Assembly (NCBI GenBank): GCA_026120035.1
Contig: JALRME010000001.1
Span: 1,625,909-1,689,908 of the forward strand
DNA length: 64,000 nt
From: Coleophoma eucalyptorum
Lineage: Eukaryota > Ascomycota > Leotiomycetes > Helotiales > Dermateaceae
Direction of reading: 5' to 3'
The notes under the pieces were generated by a model. That model had not been told where the DNA came from. It was given only the letters and a program-made list of their open reading frames with translations, and did no database searches. Below are positions 23,297-32,574 of this stretch, piece after piece (position 1 is the first letter of the stretch; each line of letters starts with the position of its first letter). Position numbers and translations under genes: made by a program.

Positions 23297-24583
23297 ATGC
23301 CGTTCATTCCGCATACTCCAGAATCCTTGATGCCACGTTCGGACTCGAAAAATCCAGCGTCGACATGTAAAGGACTTACTGCTTCCGGTCGTCCTTGCAG
23401 GAGATCTCTTGCAAAATCGCCTCAATCCTCCCCAGGCACGAGTCCTCTTCGAATGCCGAGTCCAGACGGATATTGTTGGCAGCATCAAGACCAAGCGCAG
23501 AGCACTGCACCGTCACCCCAGGGTGTACGACCATCTACAATTAAGGAACGTACAAGTGTGGACACGTTGGTGGACAGATTAGGGATATTGGAGATTGGTC
23601 AGAACGAAGAGAGAAAAAAGCGCAGAAGACCATCACGGCCACAGTACCCAGAAAAGCCTCATATTCAGGAGGGGACACAAAGACCGTCTTCGCAACGGCC
23701 ACAGCAATACTCGAAACCCGAGAGCAACTTAGGACTGTTTTGTTGCATTGGAATAGCCGATGAAGAAAAGCATGGTCCACGGCCTGCAACAAATATAAAC
23801 GAAGGACGAACATCCGCCTCTTTTCCCAAGCCAACAATTTCCCGCCCAGCAGCTACGTCCACTGGCAACTCACTACACTTGAGTCCTGCCTCTGGACACG
23901 CGTCACGCCGACCACACGTACGTAGGGATCCGTCCTCTCGAACAGCAGAACTACTTTCTCTTATACCAAAGACCGCATCACCAGAGACGACGGCACTTTT
24001 GCTTGCTGAACTAGCTAAACCTGTGTCTGCGAACGATGATGAGGGTTTTATATACATGTTTTGGCTTACACCTGAGTCTCTTCCTTCTGAGCCGCCAAGC
24101 GAGGCTGCTCGCTCGTTACTTGCACCTCCCTCTCGACCTGAGCCTGGCAGACGACGCACATCTGACGTCCTTGATTCTTTTGCATCCTTTACCAACTCGC
24201 GCGACTTGAATTCTTCTGATAAGAAAACCATTTTGCTGAAAATTGGACGGGCTCAAAACGTCCAAAGACGGCTGAATCAATGGACACGGCAATGCGGTTA
24301 TAATCTCTCTTTAATTCGATATTACCCTTACCAATCATCTACACCAACCACCGATATGCCGCCGGCAACACCAAGGAAGCTACCACATGCGCACAAAGTT
24401 GAACGTCTTATACATATCGAGCTCAATGCAAAGCGAGCGAAGGAAGATGAGAATGACGGGAAGTGTATAGTATGCGGCCGGGAACACAGAGAGTGGTTTG
24501 AAGTAGAAGCTTCCAGGGAAGGCGTGAAGGACGTGGATGAGGTTATCCGCAGGTGGGTTGATTGGGGTGAAAGGTCTCAATGA
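23297..24583 (+). CDS. GIY-YIG (T5orf172/Mug113, DUF1766) protein
   Basis: A single exon of 428 residues. Near the N-terminus TCKGLTASGRPCRRSL and YCWQHQDQA form a Cys/His pattern often seen in fungal DUF1766 proteins. After a disordered Ser/Pro-rich part comes the GIY-YIG-type domain (about residues 250-415): GFIYMFWLT in the GIY position, ILLKIGRAQNVQRRLNQW in the YIG/Arg position, and HKVERLIHIEL with the candidate metal-binding Glu. CIVCGREHREWFEV closes the domain, typical of the T5orf172/Mug113 subgroup. GIY-YIG domains are DNA endonucleases in many contexts; S. pombe mug113 is meiotically upregulated and its function is unsettled. The family call is firm, the activity is inferred. Confidence 0.85.
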   Translation: MPFIPHTPESLMPRSDSKNPASTCKGLTASGRPCRRSLAKSPQSSPGTSPLRMPSPDGYCWQHQDQAQSTAPSPQGVRPSTIKERTSVDTLVDRLGILEIGQNEERKKRRRPSRPQYPEKPHIQEGTQRPSSQRPQQYSKPESNLGLFCCIGIADEEKHGPRPATNINEGRTSASFPKPTISRPAATSTGNSLHLSPASGHASRRPHVRRDPSSRTAELLSLIPKTASPETTALLLAELAKPVSANDDEGFIYMFWLTPESLPSEPPSEAARSLLAPPSRPEPGRRRTSDVLDSFASFTNSRDLNSSDKKTILLKIGRAQNVQRRLNQWTRQCGYNLSLIRYYPYQSSTPTTDMPPATPRKLPHAHKVERLIHIELNAKRAKEDENDGKCIVCGREHREWFEVEASREGVKDVDEVIRRWVDWGERSQ

Positions 24584-25254
24584 TTCATGAAAGTGAGCGT
24601 GCAACGATCATGAAGTGGCGTGTATAATACCACACGCCGCAATATCTATCACAGTATATTTCTAGAACAACCATAACCATCCAGCCATGATGAGAACTCA
24701 TACTTCCTGAAGGGCTGGCCGTTGACTCCAAAATTTGCATGATATGGCTTCCTTCGATAACCTCTAGCGCTGGAGATGATTGTAGCTTTTATAATGCGTG
24801 GACTACAATTATGAAGTCCTAGCTAGCAACGCACAGTATGAGTTGCCGCTGTTAGACTCAGACTGAGTTACTCGCTTGACTTCTAGGTTTGAGACAGGGA
24901 TAAAGATTGTAGACTATCGCCACTAGGCACTCTTTCCTGCCCGCAGCTAGCAAATTGTTTACTTGTAGACAGGAACCAGGAACCAGGAACCAGGCACCGA
25001 ACTGAAATTTGAATTTTCGCCATGTTCTATGGTCTCGGCTGTTTGGCTGTTCTTGTAGACATAATATAAGGGGGAGCCATCAACATAATACCGCAACAAA
25101 GAGAATGCTGCTATAGGCATTTGAGCACCCTGGTGATTTGCTGAAAGATCGCATTGGTCCTGTGCTTTCTGACAGCAGAATATTAGTTTAATGCTCGAAT
25201 GTCTTCTGTGTCTACTGATTCATTCACCCGGCCTAGCGATTACCCAGATGTACT
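24584..25254. other. Convergent intergenic with a 7-bp tandem repeat
   Basis: Holds the 3' ends of the GIY-YIG gene (+) and the acidic-repeat gene (-). It contains the AGGAACC repeat at 24971-24998. No coding frame is supported. Confidence 0.5.
24971..24998. repeat. AGGAACC tandem repeat (3 exact units and 1 variant)
   Basis: Three perfect copies of the heptamer AGGAACC are followed by AGGCACC. It is short and intergenic, likely produced by slippage. Confidence 0.9.
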
Positions 25255-26359
25255 TCAAATTAGAGTGGAACTACGAGCGTATTCCCTGCCAACGTGACGA
25301 ATGTGGTCCATTTCCACTTCAACGAAATCCTCATGATGCGTGAGTACCATACGAGGATGGCCATCATCGTTTCTCTGAGATGTTTCTCTCTCGGTGATAC
25401 CGTCCTGCCTGAGATCTTCGTCGTCGCTCTCAAGGTCCTTCTCAGAAAACCCCAGATACTTGACAAAGTCCATGAAGGTCATGTCCTTGTCATCTTCTTC
25501 ATCGCTCTCAAGGTCCTTCTCGGAAAAGCCTAGGTGCTTGAGAAAGTCAGAGAAAGTCATTTCTTTGTCGGCAGAGTCTCCTTCACCGTCATTAGCCTCT
25601 GGCCCACCCTTTCCGTCCTTGTTCTGCTCGCGCATCTCTTCCTTGCCACCTCTTTGCTTTCCCTGAACATCAGAATTTCCTGTGTTAGTTTTGTGGCCAT
25701 TTCCTTCAACACTAAGATCAGCAATATCGTCTGGTTCTGGGTAAAATTGGGATCCTCGAGTCAAACGTCTGTTGCGATAGGTCTCCCAGATAAATGCACG
25801 ACATGGAATCTTCAGCTGAGAAGATCTTCTGACTTCAGTCTGGGCGATTCGTGCAAAGAGACCGTTGCAGAACTTGAATAGGTTCCACGCTGCGTGGCTG
25901 ATTGGCGTTCCAGAGGGATGTTCAGGAAGTGGCGTCTCCAGGATGACAGTGAATGTCTTTAGGTGGAGTCTAGAGCAAGCTTGTGTGATCCACTCCTTGA
26001 CTTTGGCTTCCTTTCCCTCAAGGGGTCGGTCGCTAAGATCAAGGTTAATCTCGGAGACGTTTGCGAGTTTGTTCCAGAAGTCGTCATCATTGACAGTCGT
26101 ATCCATGCTTGTTGAGTTAGAAATTACCTCAAGCAAGCAAGAGAAAAATAGCAACTTACAGGCTGCTGTCCACGATCTTGATCTTGCAGAGGCTTGAGAG
26201 TACGGTATCATTCCAGGGAATGCCTCTGGAATCAATGACAACAGGTGCAGTCTTCAACCATGCCTGAAGCTCTTTGTTGGTGATGTCTCCACGTACTGGA
26301 ATTTCACAGCTCTCTGGCGCATTGCTGATCCCCACCTCGTTTTCATGTTCGACTGCCAT
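25255..26359 (-). CDS. Hypothetical acidic protein with duplicated 20-residue unit
   Basis: Two exons (26359-26160 and 26107-25255) join through a 52-bp GT-AG intron (26106-26159 boundaries, GTAAGT donor) to give 350 residues. The N-terminal half (about 1-175) has a globular look (ELQAWLKTAPVVIDSRGIPW; TPISHAAWNLFKFCNGLFAR) without a known family. The C-terminal half is highly charged and contains two near-identical units, MTFSDFLKHLGFSEKDLESD and MTFMDFVKYLGFSEKDLESD, separated by EEDDKD. The hydrophobic/acidic pattern could form short helices that bind a partner. Function is unknown. The splice is supported by exact phase and by joining two frames that each lack a start or an end. Confidence 0.72.
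25423..25560 (-). repeat. In-frame 60-nt tandem duplication inside a CDS
   Basis: Plus-strand copies at 25423-25482 and 25501-25560 are closely similar over 60 nt (period 78 nt, 26 codons). They encode the two 20-residue units of the acidic protein. Substitutions are spread along the copies, so it is not a very recent duplication. Confidence 0.88.
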
Positions 26360-27000
26360 GGTTGCTGAATAGGCAGGCTATTTCTTGACGTTAACAAGTT
26401 TCACAGAAAATACCATGGACGCGATTAACTTACAGTATGCAGAAGACCAGGTAGATGTCTCTGCTAATGACAGATTGGGAGCTGAGGTTGCGCTGGGATT
26501 TGTCACGGGTGTAAAGAACGTGGAAATATCTTGTCGCTGTGTAAAGGTTCAAATACAATGGGATTCACCTTCACTAGCACAACTCGGCGCTGTAGTGTTG
26601 CTCCTGCAAGTACCTATGTAGGAAAAATCAACAAGTAAATACCAAATAATAAACTAAAATCATCTTATTTAGGCAGCTTTATCACCATGCGGTATTCGTT
26701 GATCTATTGAAGTCCCTTAACTGTAGCAACATACTGCTCCATCAACCAAACCCATCTTTAGGTAGCTGATGTTACAGTGCTTTTCCTTGGAACAAGAGGC
26801 TATAAGACGAGGTCATGTATGAAGTGACAGCATGGTACATCATAAAATGGAAGTGATGAATGGCATTGGATGTTTGCACTCCCTTAAGATATATTTCGAG
26901 GCACAGGCTTCCCACAAAACCTGCATCTCATATGGTTTAAATTCTGGTTCCAGCGCGCCTTTAAACGTGAAACCGCTCAAGTATCTTCCCATGCATCCAT
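26360..27000. other. Intergenic, promoter side of acidic-repeat gene
   Basis: Contains a 78-codon plus-strand frame (26385-26621) with protein-like composition but no motif or partner exon. Nothing else is supported. Confidence 0.4.
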
Positions 27001-27456
27001 TCACCAGCCATTAAGAGGCTTCCAACAATTCATGCCGTCCCTAGCTCGTTCCCAATCCATTTGATATACAGCTTCCGTATCGGCCTCTTCCTCCGCCGTG
27101 AGCACAGGCCATCGTCTAGAAGCACTGCCAGATGAGAGCTGCATGAATCCAGATACGTAACATTTAAACCGTCGCTGAGTAATCTTCGTCTTTGGTGGCA
27201 TCAAAGACTTTCCAGCTCGTACAAATACTGCTGCTCGACGCCAAGCTCCCACTGTTTGGTTTAATGTTGGATGAGTTGTGGTAGTGCTATCGATGCCCTC
27301 AAGAGGGATAATTTGGTCAGAAATATTCGGGTAGCCAGGATTGAAATCTTCCGGGAGCTTTGCACGAGGTTTGTAGATCGGGAAGATGGGCACTTTTTGA
27401 GTGAAAGGCGAATCGAAAGCCACGTAGCAGGTTTGGATAGAAACCAATGGAAACAT
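27001..27456 (-). CDS. Hypothetical protein, possible partial gene
   Basis: A 151-residue frame starting at an ATG. Composition is protein-like (FNPGYPNISDQIIPLEGID; ADTEAVYQMDWERARDGMNC) and the frame is longer than chance neighbours. No conserved family, signal peptide or membrane segment is recognised. It may be a small gene or a remnant. The ends are uncertain because introns on either side cannot be ruled out. Confidence 0.35.
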   Translation of the reverse strand: MFPLVSIQTCYVAFDSPFTQKVPIFPIYKPRAKLPEDFNPGYPNISDQIIPLEGIDSTTTTHPTLNQTVGAWRRAAVFVRAGKSLMPPKTKITQRRFKCYVSGFMQLSSGSASRRWPVLTAEEEADTEAVYQMDWERARDGMNCWKPLNGW

Positions 27457-28069
27457 CTTGCTAGAACAGAAATATTGCCGTGGTGCGTAAGTGTTAGCTT
27501 TTGAAAAGGTCGTAGCAGTACAGCCTGCTTAATTGCTGCTGATTCATCACAGGAAAAGCATTCTGATGTTATTTCGTTACAAGTAAGATAATAGTTAAGC
27601 GAGCAAGGACTACAGGTTCTATTTAGCTACTGAAGCAAGTATCACCAAGTTGTTGCTCATAGTCGAGTAACATGGTATAGAGCTAGGTAGATAGCAGTAA
27701 CCAGAGCTCAGGAATGAGTTGGCTTTATTTTAGAACATCTGCTTTATAGGCCGTTTAAACCAAATGACAACCAGCAACACTGAATTATCACAGATACAGC
27801 CGTTCAGCGAGTCAACAACTGTATAAATCATTTAACTGGTTTTAATGACGAACTTGATACAGAGGTAGTCCGCGAGTTGCGTCACTTACTGGTGGAAAAT
27901 GAGGTTGCTACGTTTGCAGTAGAGGAGAAAGATCCTGGTCGGGATCGATCCGGCATTCTGCCTGGCTTCGCGCCAGTTAAGCAAATTTGCAAAGTTAATG
28001 TGATATCTGGTCCGTTTTATACGCCTTGCCCCAAACGCCATGTCCCTCAGCTTGAGAACTATATGATCC
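27457..28069. other. Intergenic with an exon-like fragment
   Basis: Mostly AT-rich. The plus-strand frame from about 27785 to 28020 reads like protein (ELDTEVVRELRHLLVENEVA) but lacks a start, a partner exon and a recognisable family. Confidence 0.4.
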
Positions 28070-29803
28070 TTATCGCTTCACTCGCTTTTTATCCGGTCCA
28101 TCTTCATCCTCCTCGTCGCTCAACTCTGCATAGATGGTCTTGGGCTGGGTTTCTTTCCAAGCATTGGTGAACAGGGGATCATTCTTAGCCAAGTCCGCAT
28201 ACTTCAGTAAAGCCTCTCGGGGATCTTCATCTCGCATGCTACTTAATGGAATACTTTCATTGATGAAGCTCTCATCCGCTTGACTCTTCATGAAAGGCGT
28301 AACCATTGGTATTTGTGGTCTTCTCGGATCCCTCGATTTTCCGGATGCCGTCAGACCAACGGTTGGATGACGAGCTGCAAAAGATGTAGTTGGCTGACCG
28401 GAATCAGCGTCACCAGACATACCAGCTGACTGATCCGTGGTAAAATTGGGGTCATCATCAACATGTCGCTTCTTGGGTGCTCTAGACATAACATCAACAG
28501 CGCCACGTGAAGACGTGTTTGGATTGTATAGGACGTGTACTTCAGAGTTTGCTGATCCAGTTACTATCTGATTCAGCTTCGGATGCCATTCAACAGTGAT
28601 AAGAGGGGAGCCAGGCGTGATTGGTGTGACGAGTTCTGGCTTGAGGTTGCCTGGGTTGAGGATATGCAGATGTCCAGAAGCGGAGCCCGTGATTATACTC
28701 GACGAAGTTGGCGAGTATCTGATGTTTGTAGCAGCGTAATGATCCGAAGTCGAGGGATGTGATACTGTCACAACCGGTGCCTTGAACTTTCGAGTATCCC
28801 AAAGCTTGATAAGATCGTCTCCACCGCGTGTTACGACCATTCTGCCATCGTTACTTATTGCAATGCCGCCAGTCCACGTATCAGCTTTGTGAGCCTCTTT
28901 TATCTCGGCCGTTGGCCTTGCATATGGGCCATTTCCACTCCACATAACCAGACTGCCATCTAGTGCTGCAGCAACAAGAACATTGTTGCCTCCCTGCATC
29001 GGGCTTCCCCAAGCGACTGCTGTCATTCTCGTCCTTCCTGCTGAGCCTGCTGCTCTAGATTTATACACGATGACTTCTTTCTGCTTCCTCCTATTGTTGA
29101 CATCCCATATTCGCAAGGTGCTGTCTGTGCCGGCAGTCACACAGATATTCCTATCTGTTGGACTCCAGGTTCCCGTCGTCACCTCTGAGATATGACCGGA
29201 GGTGTTGTTCATGTCTCGTAGGTACATATCTCCTTTCACAAACTCTGCGACCACTTCACCATCTCGATTCATAATCTTTGCTTGGGGATGTGCTGTGACG
29301 CAAAGGAAGGTCCCTCCTGACAAGGGGTTGAATTCGACATGATTTATTGGGTGAGTCTCAGAGTTCGACGAATCCTTTGAGGCGCTAGGATCGACACTCT
29401 TGAATGCGCGCAGCGTTGTAGGTGTCATAGAAGCAAAGTCGTGCAGTTTCAACGTACAGTCTATCGAGCCGGATATGAGTCTACCTCCAGAAGGATCGAG
29501 AGCAACTGTTGTGACGGCACGGTCGTGTGTCTTGAGCAGAAGTTCGTGTGAGACTGGAAATTCATCATCGTCCGACTGATCTGAGTCGTCGGAATCATCA
29601 TCGTCAGAGTCGTCGTCTTTCGAGGCCAGTTCCTGCTTGATTCTCTCCTGTCCAGCAGGCGCAGTTCTCTTCGTACGCTCGATCTGCGCCGCCACATTTG
29701 CCTCTCTGCCTTTCTTTCCAAAGCCGTGTGGAAGGAATGCCCTCATAGGGTCATCCTCGGCCAATTCAGGAACCTCAACCTCAAAGTCTTCCTCGTCGCT
29801 CAT
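28070..29803 (-). CDS. WDR70: WD40-repeat protein, WDR70 homologue
   Basis: Single exon, 577 residues from the ATG at 29803 (MSDEEDFEVEVPELAEDDPM); the frame extends upstream only through a non-ATG codon. An N-terminal PMRAFLPHGFGKK segment, acidic linker and at least six WD repeats follow: HDRAVTTVALDPSGGRLISG, WSPTDRNICVTAGTDSTLRI, WTGGIAISNDGRMVVTRGGD and others, ending with a disordered basic C-terminus. This order is typical of the WDR70 (gastrulation-defective 1) family. In S. pombe and human cells Wdr70 works with the Cul4-Ddb1 ubiquitin ligase and supports H2B ubiquitination in DNA repair, in the nucleus. It is divergent from the NIPA gene with 337 bp between the start codons. Confidence 0.9.
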   Translation of the reverse strand: MSDEEDFEVEVPELAEDDPMRAFLPHGFGKKGREANVAAQIERTKRTAPAGQERIKQELASKDDDSDDDDSDDSDQSDDDEFPVSHELLLKTHDRAVTTVALDPSGGRLISGSIDCTLKLHDFASMTPTTLRAFKSVDPSASKDSSNSETHPINHVEFNPLSGGTFLCVTAHPQAKIMNRDGEVVAEFVKGDMYLRDMNNTSGHISEVTTGTWSPTDRNICVTAGTDSTLRIWDVNNRRKQKEVIVYKSRAAGSAGRTRMTAVAWGSPMQGGNNVLVAAALDGSLVMWSGNGPYARPTAEIKEAHKADTWTGGIAISNDGRMVVTRGGDDLIKLWDTRKFKAPVVTVSHPSTSDHYAATNIRYSPTSSSIITGSASGHLHILNPGNLKPELVTPITPGSPLITVEWHPKLNQIVTGSANSEVHVLYNPNTSSRGAVDVMSRAPKKRHVDDDPNFTTDQSAGMSGDADSGQPTTSFAARHPTVGLTASGKSRDPRRPQIPMVTPFMKSQADESFINESIPLSSMRDEDPREALLKYADLAKNDPLFTNAWKETQPKTIYAELSDEEDEDGPDKKRVKR

Positions 29804-30140
29804 GTTGTTAGCTGTGAATATCCTAGAGAAGCGCAGTTTCGCGCGGTTTGATACGGTAGCTTTACGCGAAGATTTCAGTGACGACAGCGGGCCGGCACGC
29901 GAATGCTCCTCGGGTTCCAGGTCAAATTCGAGTTCATGCGAAAGCAGCAATTAAAATCATCATTGCTGCGCGACCCTCCCACGACGCAACGCTGAGTCCC
30001 CCTGGCTGTTGTACGTTGCGCGGATTTTCAAGTTCCATTGTTTCTTTATGGCTTCCGAGTAATTATACCAAAACCTGCTCTGTCGGGAAATTTCCCATAG
30101 GCACCAACTGTGATATCGGCATCGGGTCAGGGTCGCGGAC
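29804..30140. promoter_or_regulatory. Divergent promoter WDR70 / NIPA
   Basis: Only 337 bp separate the two divergent start codons, so core promoters are probably shared or overlapping. No TATA box is evident. Confidence 0.55.
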
Positions 30141-32312
30141 ATGTATTTATCTACGACTATTCTTAATGATGCCTCCGCGACTACCTTTTCCACGCCGGAA
30201 TTGATTCGCGGTACGGCCCCTTCGAATTTCGATCCCTTGTATGCTGCACAAGGAGACTCGCAACTCCAGCGGTGGTCGTCACTCATCGGTATCATAACAG
30301 CGATTGTCGGCAACATCCTCATATCTTTTGCCCTGAACATACAGCGTTACGCACACATACAACTGCACAAAGAGAGGATCGAGCAGAGAGAGAAGTTCAA
30401 GGCATTGAGCAAAGGTGTGAATAACGGTTATGGATCTATGAACAATCGCGATGAAGGGGCAGGCGGGGCAGAGGAGAATGGGGGGAACGATCCCTTGAGG
30501 CAGTCTTTCCGGTCGGTGGACTCGCAGGCGACAAATTGTTCTGACGGAGATTCCAAAATGAAGAGCACTTCATATTTGAGTTCGCCATACTGGTGGGGCG
30601 GCATTGTCCTGATGACTGTGGGCGAGGCTGGAAACTTTCTGGCATACGGATTTGCTCCAGCTTCGATTGTGTCTCCGCTCGGTGTTGTTGCATTGATCTC
30701 GAACTGTGTAATTGCCCCGATTATGCTCAAGGAGCAATTCCGGATGCGAGATTTCTGGGGAGTTGTGGTTGCTGTTGGTGGTGCTGTCACGGTGGTATTG
30801 AGCGCAAAACAGGAGGAGAAAAAGCTGGGACCACATGAAATTTGGGATGCCATTACAGCGATGCCATTCGAGATATATATGGGTGTGACTGTACTTCTGA
30901 TTGCTGTTCTGGTATGGGCAAGCCCGAAGTACGGGAACAAGACCATTCTGGTCGACCTGGGGCTCGTTGGACTTTTTGGTAAGTCACAGAAGGTTATAAC
31001 CTCAGTATACAAGAGCTGATCATTGCTAGGCGGCTACACGGCCTTATCAACTAAAGGCGTTGCCTCTATGCTGTCGTATACGCTCTGGAGGGCGTTGACG
31101 ACCCCCGTTACTTATGCTTTGCTTGCTGTTCTGATGGGCACTGCTGTCATGCAAGTTAAATATGTCAACAAGGCTTTACAACGTTTCAATTCGACACAGG
31201 TCATACCTGTACAGTTCGTAATGTTCACGTTATCGGTCATCATTGGAAGTGCAATCCTGTACGGCGATTTCTACCAGGCCACTGCGGATCAAGTTGCAAA
31301 ATTCATCGGTGGTTGTCTGATGACATTCTTTGGGGTCTTCCTGATCACGAGTGGAAGAGAGAGTATGGATGACGACGCTTCCGATAGTGAAGAGTCCTCA
31401 GACGAAGAAGAGGAGCTCATTGTGACTTCAGCTGAGCAGGAACATTTTGACGCCGAAGCACAGTATCATGATCATCCCGGTCAGCATGGCACCCTGGGAC
31501 GATTTTCGAAAGCAGACATTATGGCCAATGGCGACTCAACAAATGACATCGCGTCGGGCTCAAGACGGTCATCCCGAGTCAGTTTCGCTGACCCTGTAAA
31601 ACGGCCAGGAACTTCAAGACTGTATTCCAGTTCCTCTCAACAGCCATCGATAAGGCTCACACCATCTGTTGCAACTCCAGATCCTGGCTCCGCAAGTGAA
31701 TCAAGCCCTCTACTCGCAAACCCATGGAGGACTCCGGCCGACGATCTGCTCTCATCCCGACACCCTGGAATGCCAGCAAGTATATCCTCGCCTATACTTC
31801 CCTCGGAAGCACAATCGTTATCTACGGATTCCCTAAAGCATCCAACTAACCGTGGCACATCACAGAGCAATTTTCATACGCACCCAAATCAGCAAAGTCC
31901 ATCACCACCACAAGTGGAAAGACCATCCACACCCGTGAGACACTCGATGGCAAAACTGATGCCTGGTCCACTTCTCTCTCCTTTGTCTGGAGGGCTCAGT
32001 GTCGTGGTTGCAGATTCCCTTCGACGTGGCGTTGACAACCACCAGAAGGTAAAGCGACTGCGGAGATCGAAATCTCACACTCATAGACTTGCAAATCCAT
32101 CTGAGGACGAGCTTGACACCTCGCCATTGAAGAAGGCCGACACAGCACAAGAAACACCCTCTCTAAGCAAGTCCTTAGGAAATGATTCTGGACCTTGGAC
32201 GCGGGTGTCGCGGTCTCGAAGCTTGAGTAGCACGATTGGCGATCTGTTCAAAGTAAAGAAGCAGAAGACGGATGATAATGAGGATGAAGAGGCTGGGCCT
32301 AGCGGATCTTGA
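30141..32312 (+). CDS. NIPA-type magnesium transporter (DUF803)
   Basis: Two exons (30141-30978, 31030-32312) with a 51-bp intron give 706 residues. Helices in the order of the NIPA family are clear: LIGIITAIVGNILISFALNI, YWWGGIVLMTVGEAGNFLAY, then APASIVSPLGVVALISNCVI (a hallmark), FWGVVVAVGGAVTVVLSA, the GGYTALSTKGVASMLSYTLW motif across the splice, and further helices. NIPA proteins are nine-TM carriers of Mg2+ in endosomal or plasma membranes. After about residue 400 there is a long cytoplasmic tail with an acidic patch (DSEESSDEEEEL) and much Ser/Pro, likely a phosphorylation-rich regulatory tail. The insertion between TM1 and TM2 is also long. Both are usual for filamentous-fungal members. 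Confidence 0.93.
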
Positions 32313-32574
32313 ACCCAGAAGCTTGTACAATTTTGTTGGCGTTTTGGTTATCGAGGCTGGTGGGTACTACCCAGGTGCATAGAATAGGAGTTGTTTGGAT
32401 GTTATCTCAATGAGACTCTTCGCTTGGAAAATTTCCTTTACATTGTATTCTGTCGACCTAAACTTCTCCATTACTAGTTCTGTGTTGTAACATCAAGGAA
32501 TTTTATCGTTGTTCTACGCTATGCAATCCGGCGAACCTCCCACCATTCCTAAAGCTACAACTCCCACATTATTA
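32313..32574. other. Short convergent 3' region
   Basis: 262 bp between converging stop codons; terminators or poly(A) sites of both genes must lie here. Confidence 0.5.

Noticed and set aside
26385..26621. 78-codon plus-strand frame upstream of the acidic-repeat gene
   Set aside because: Composition is protein-like, but there is no motif and no partner exon.
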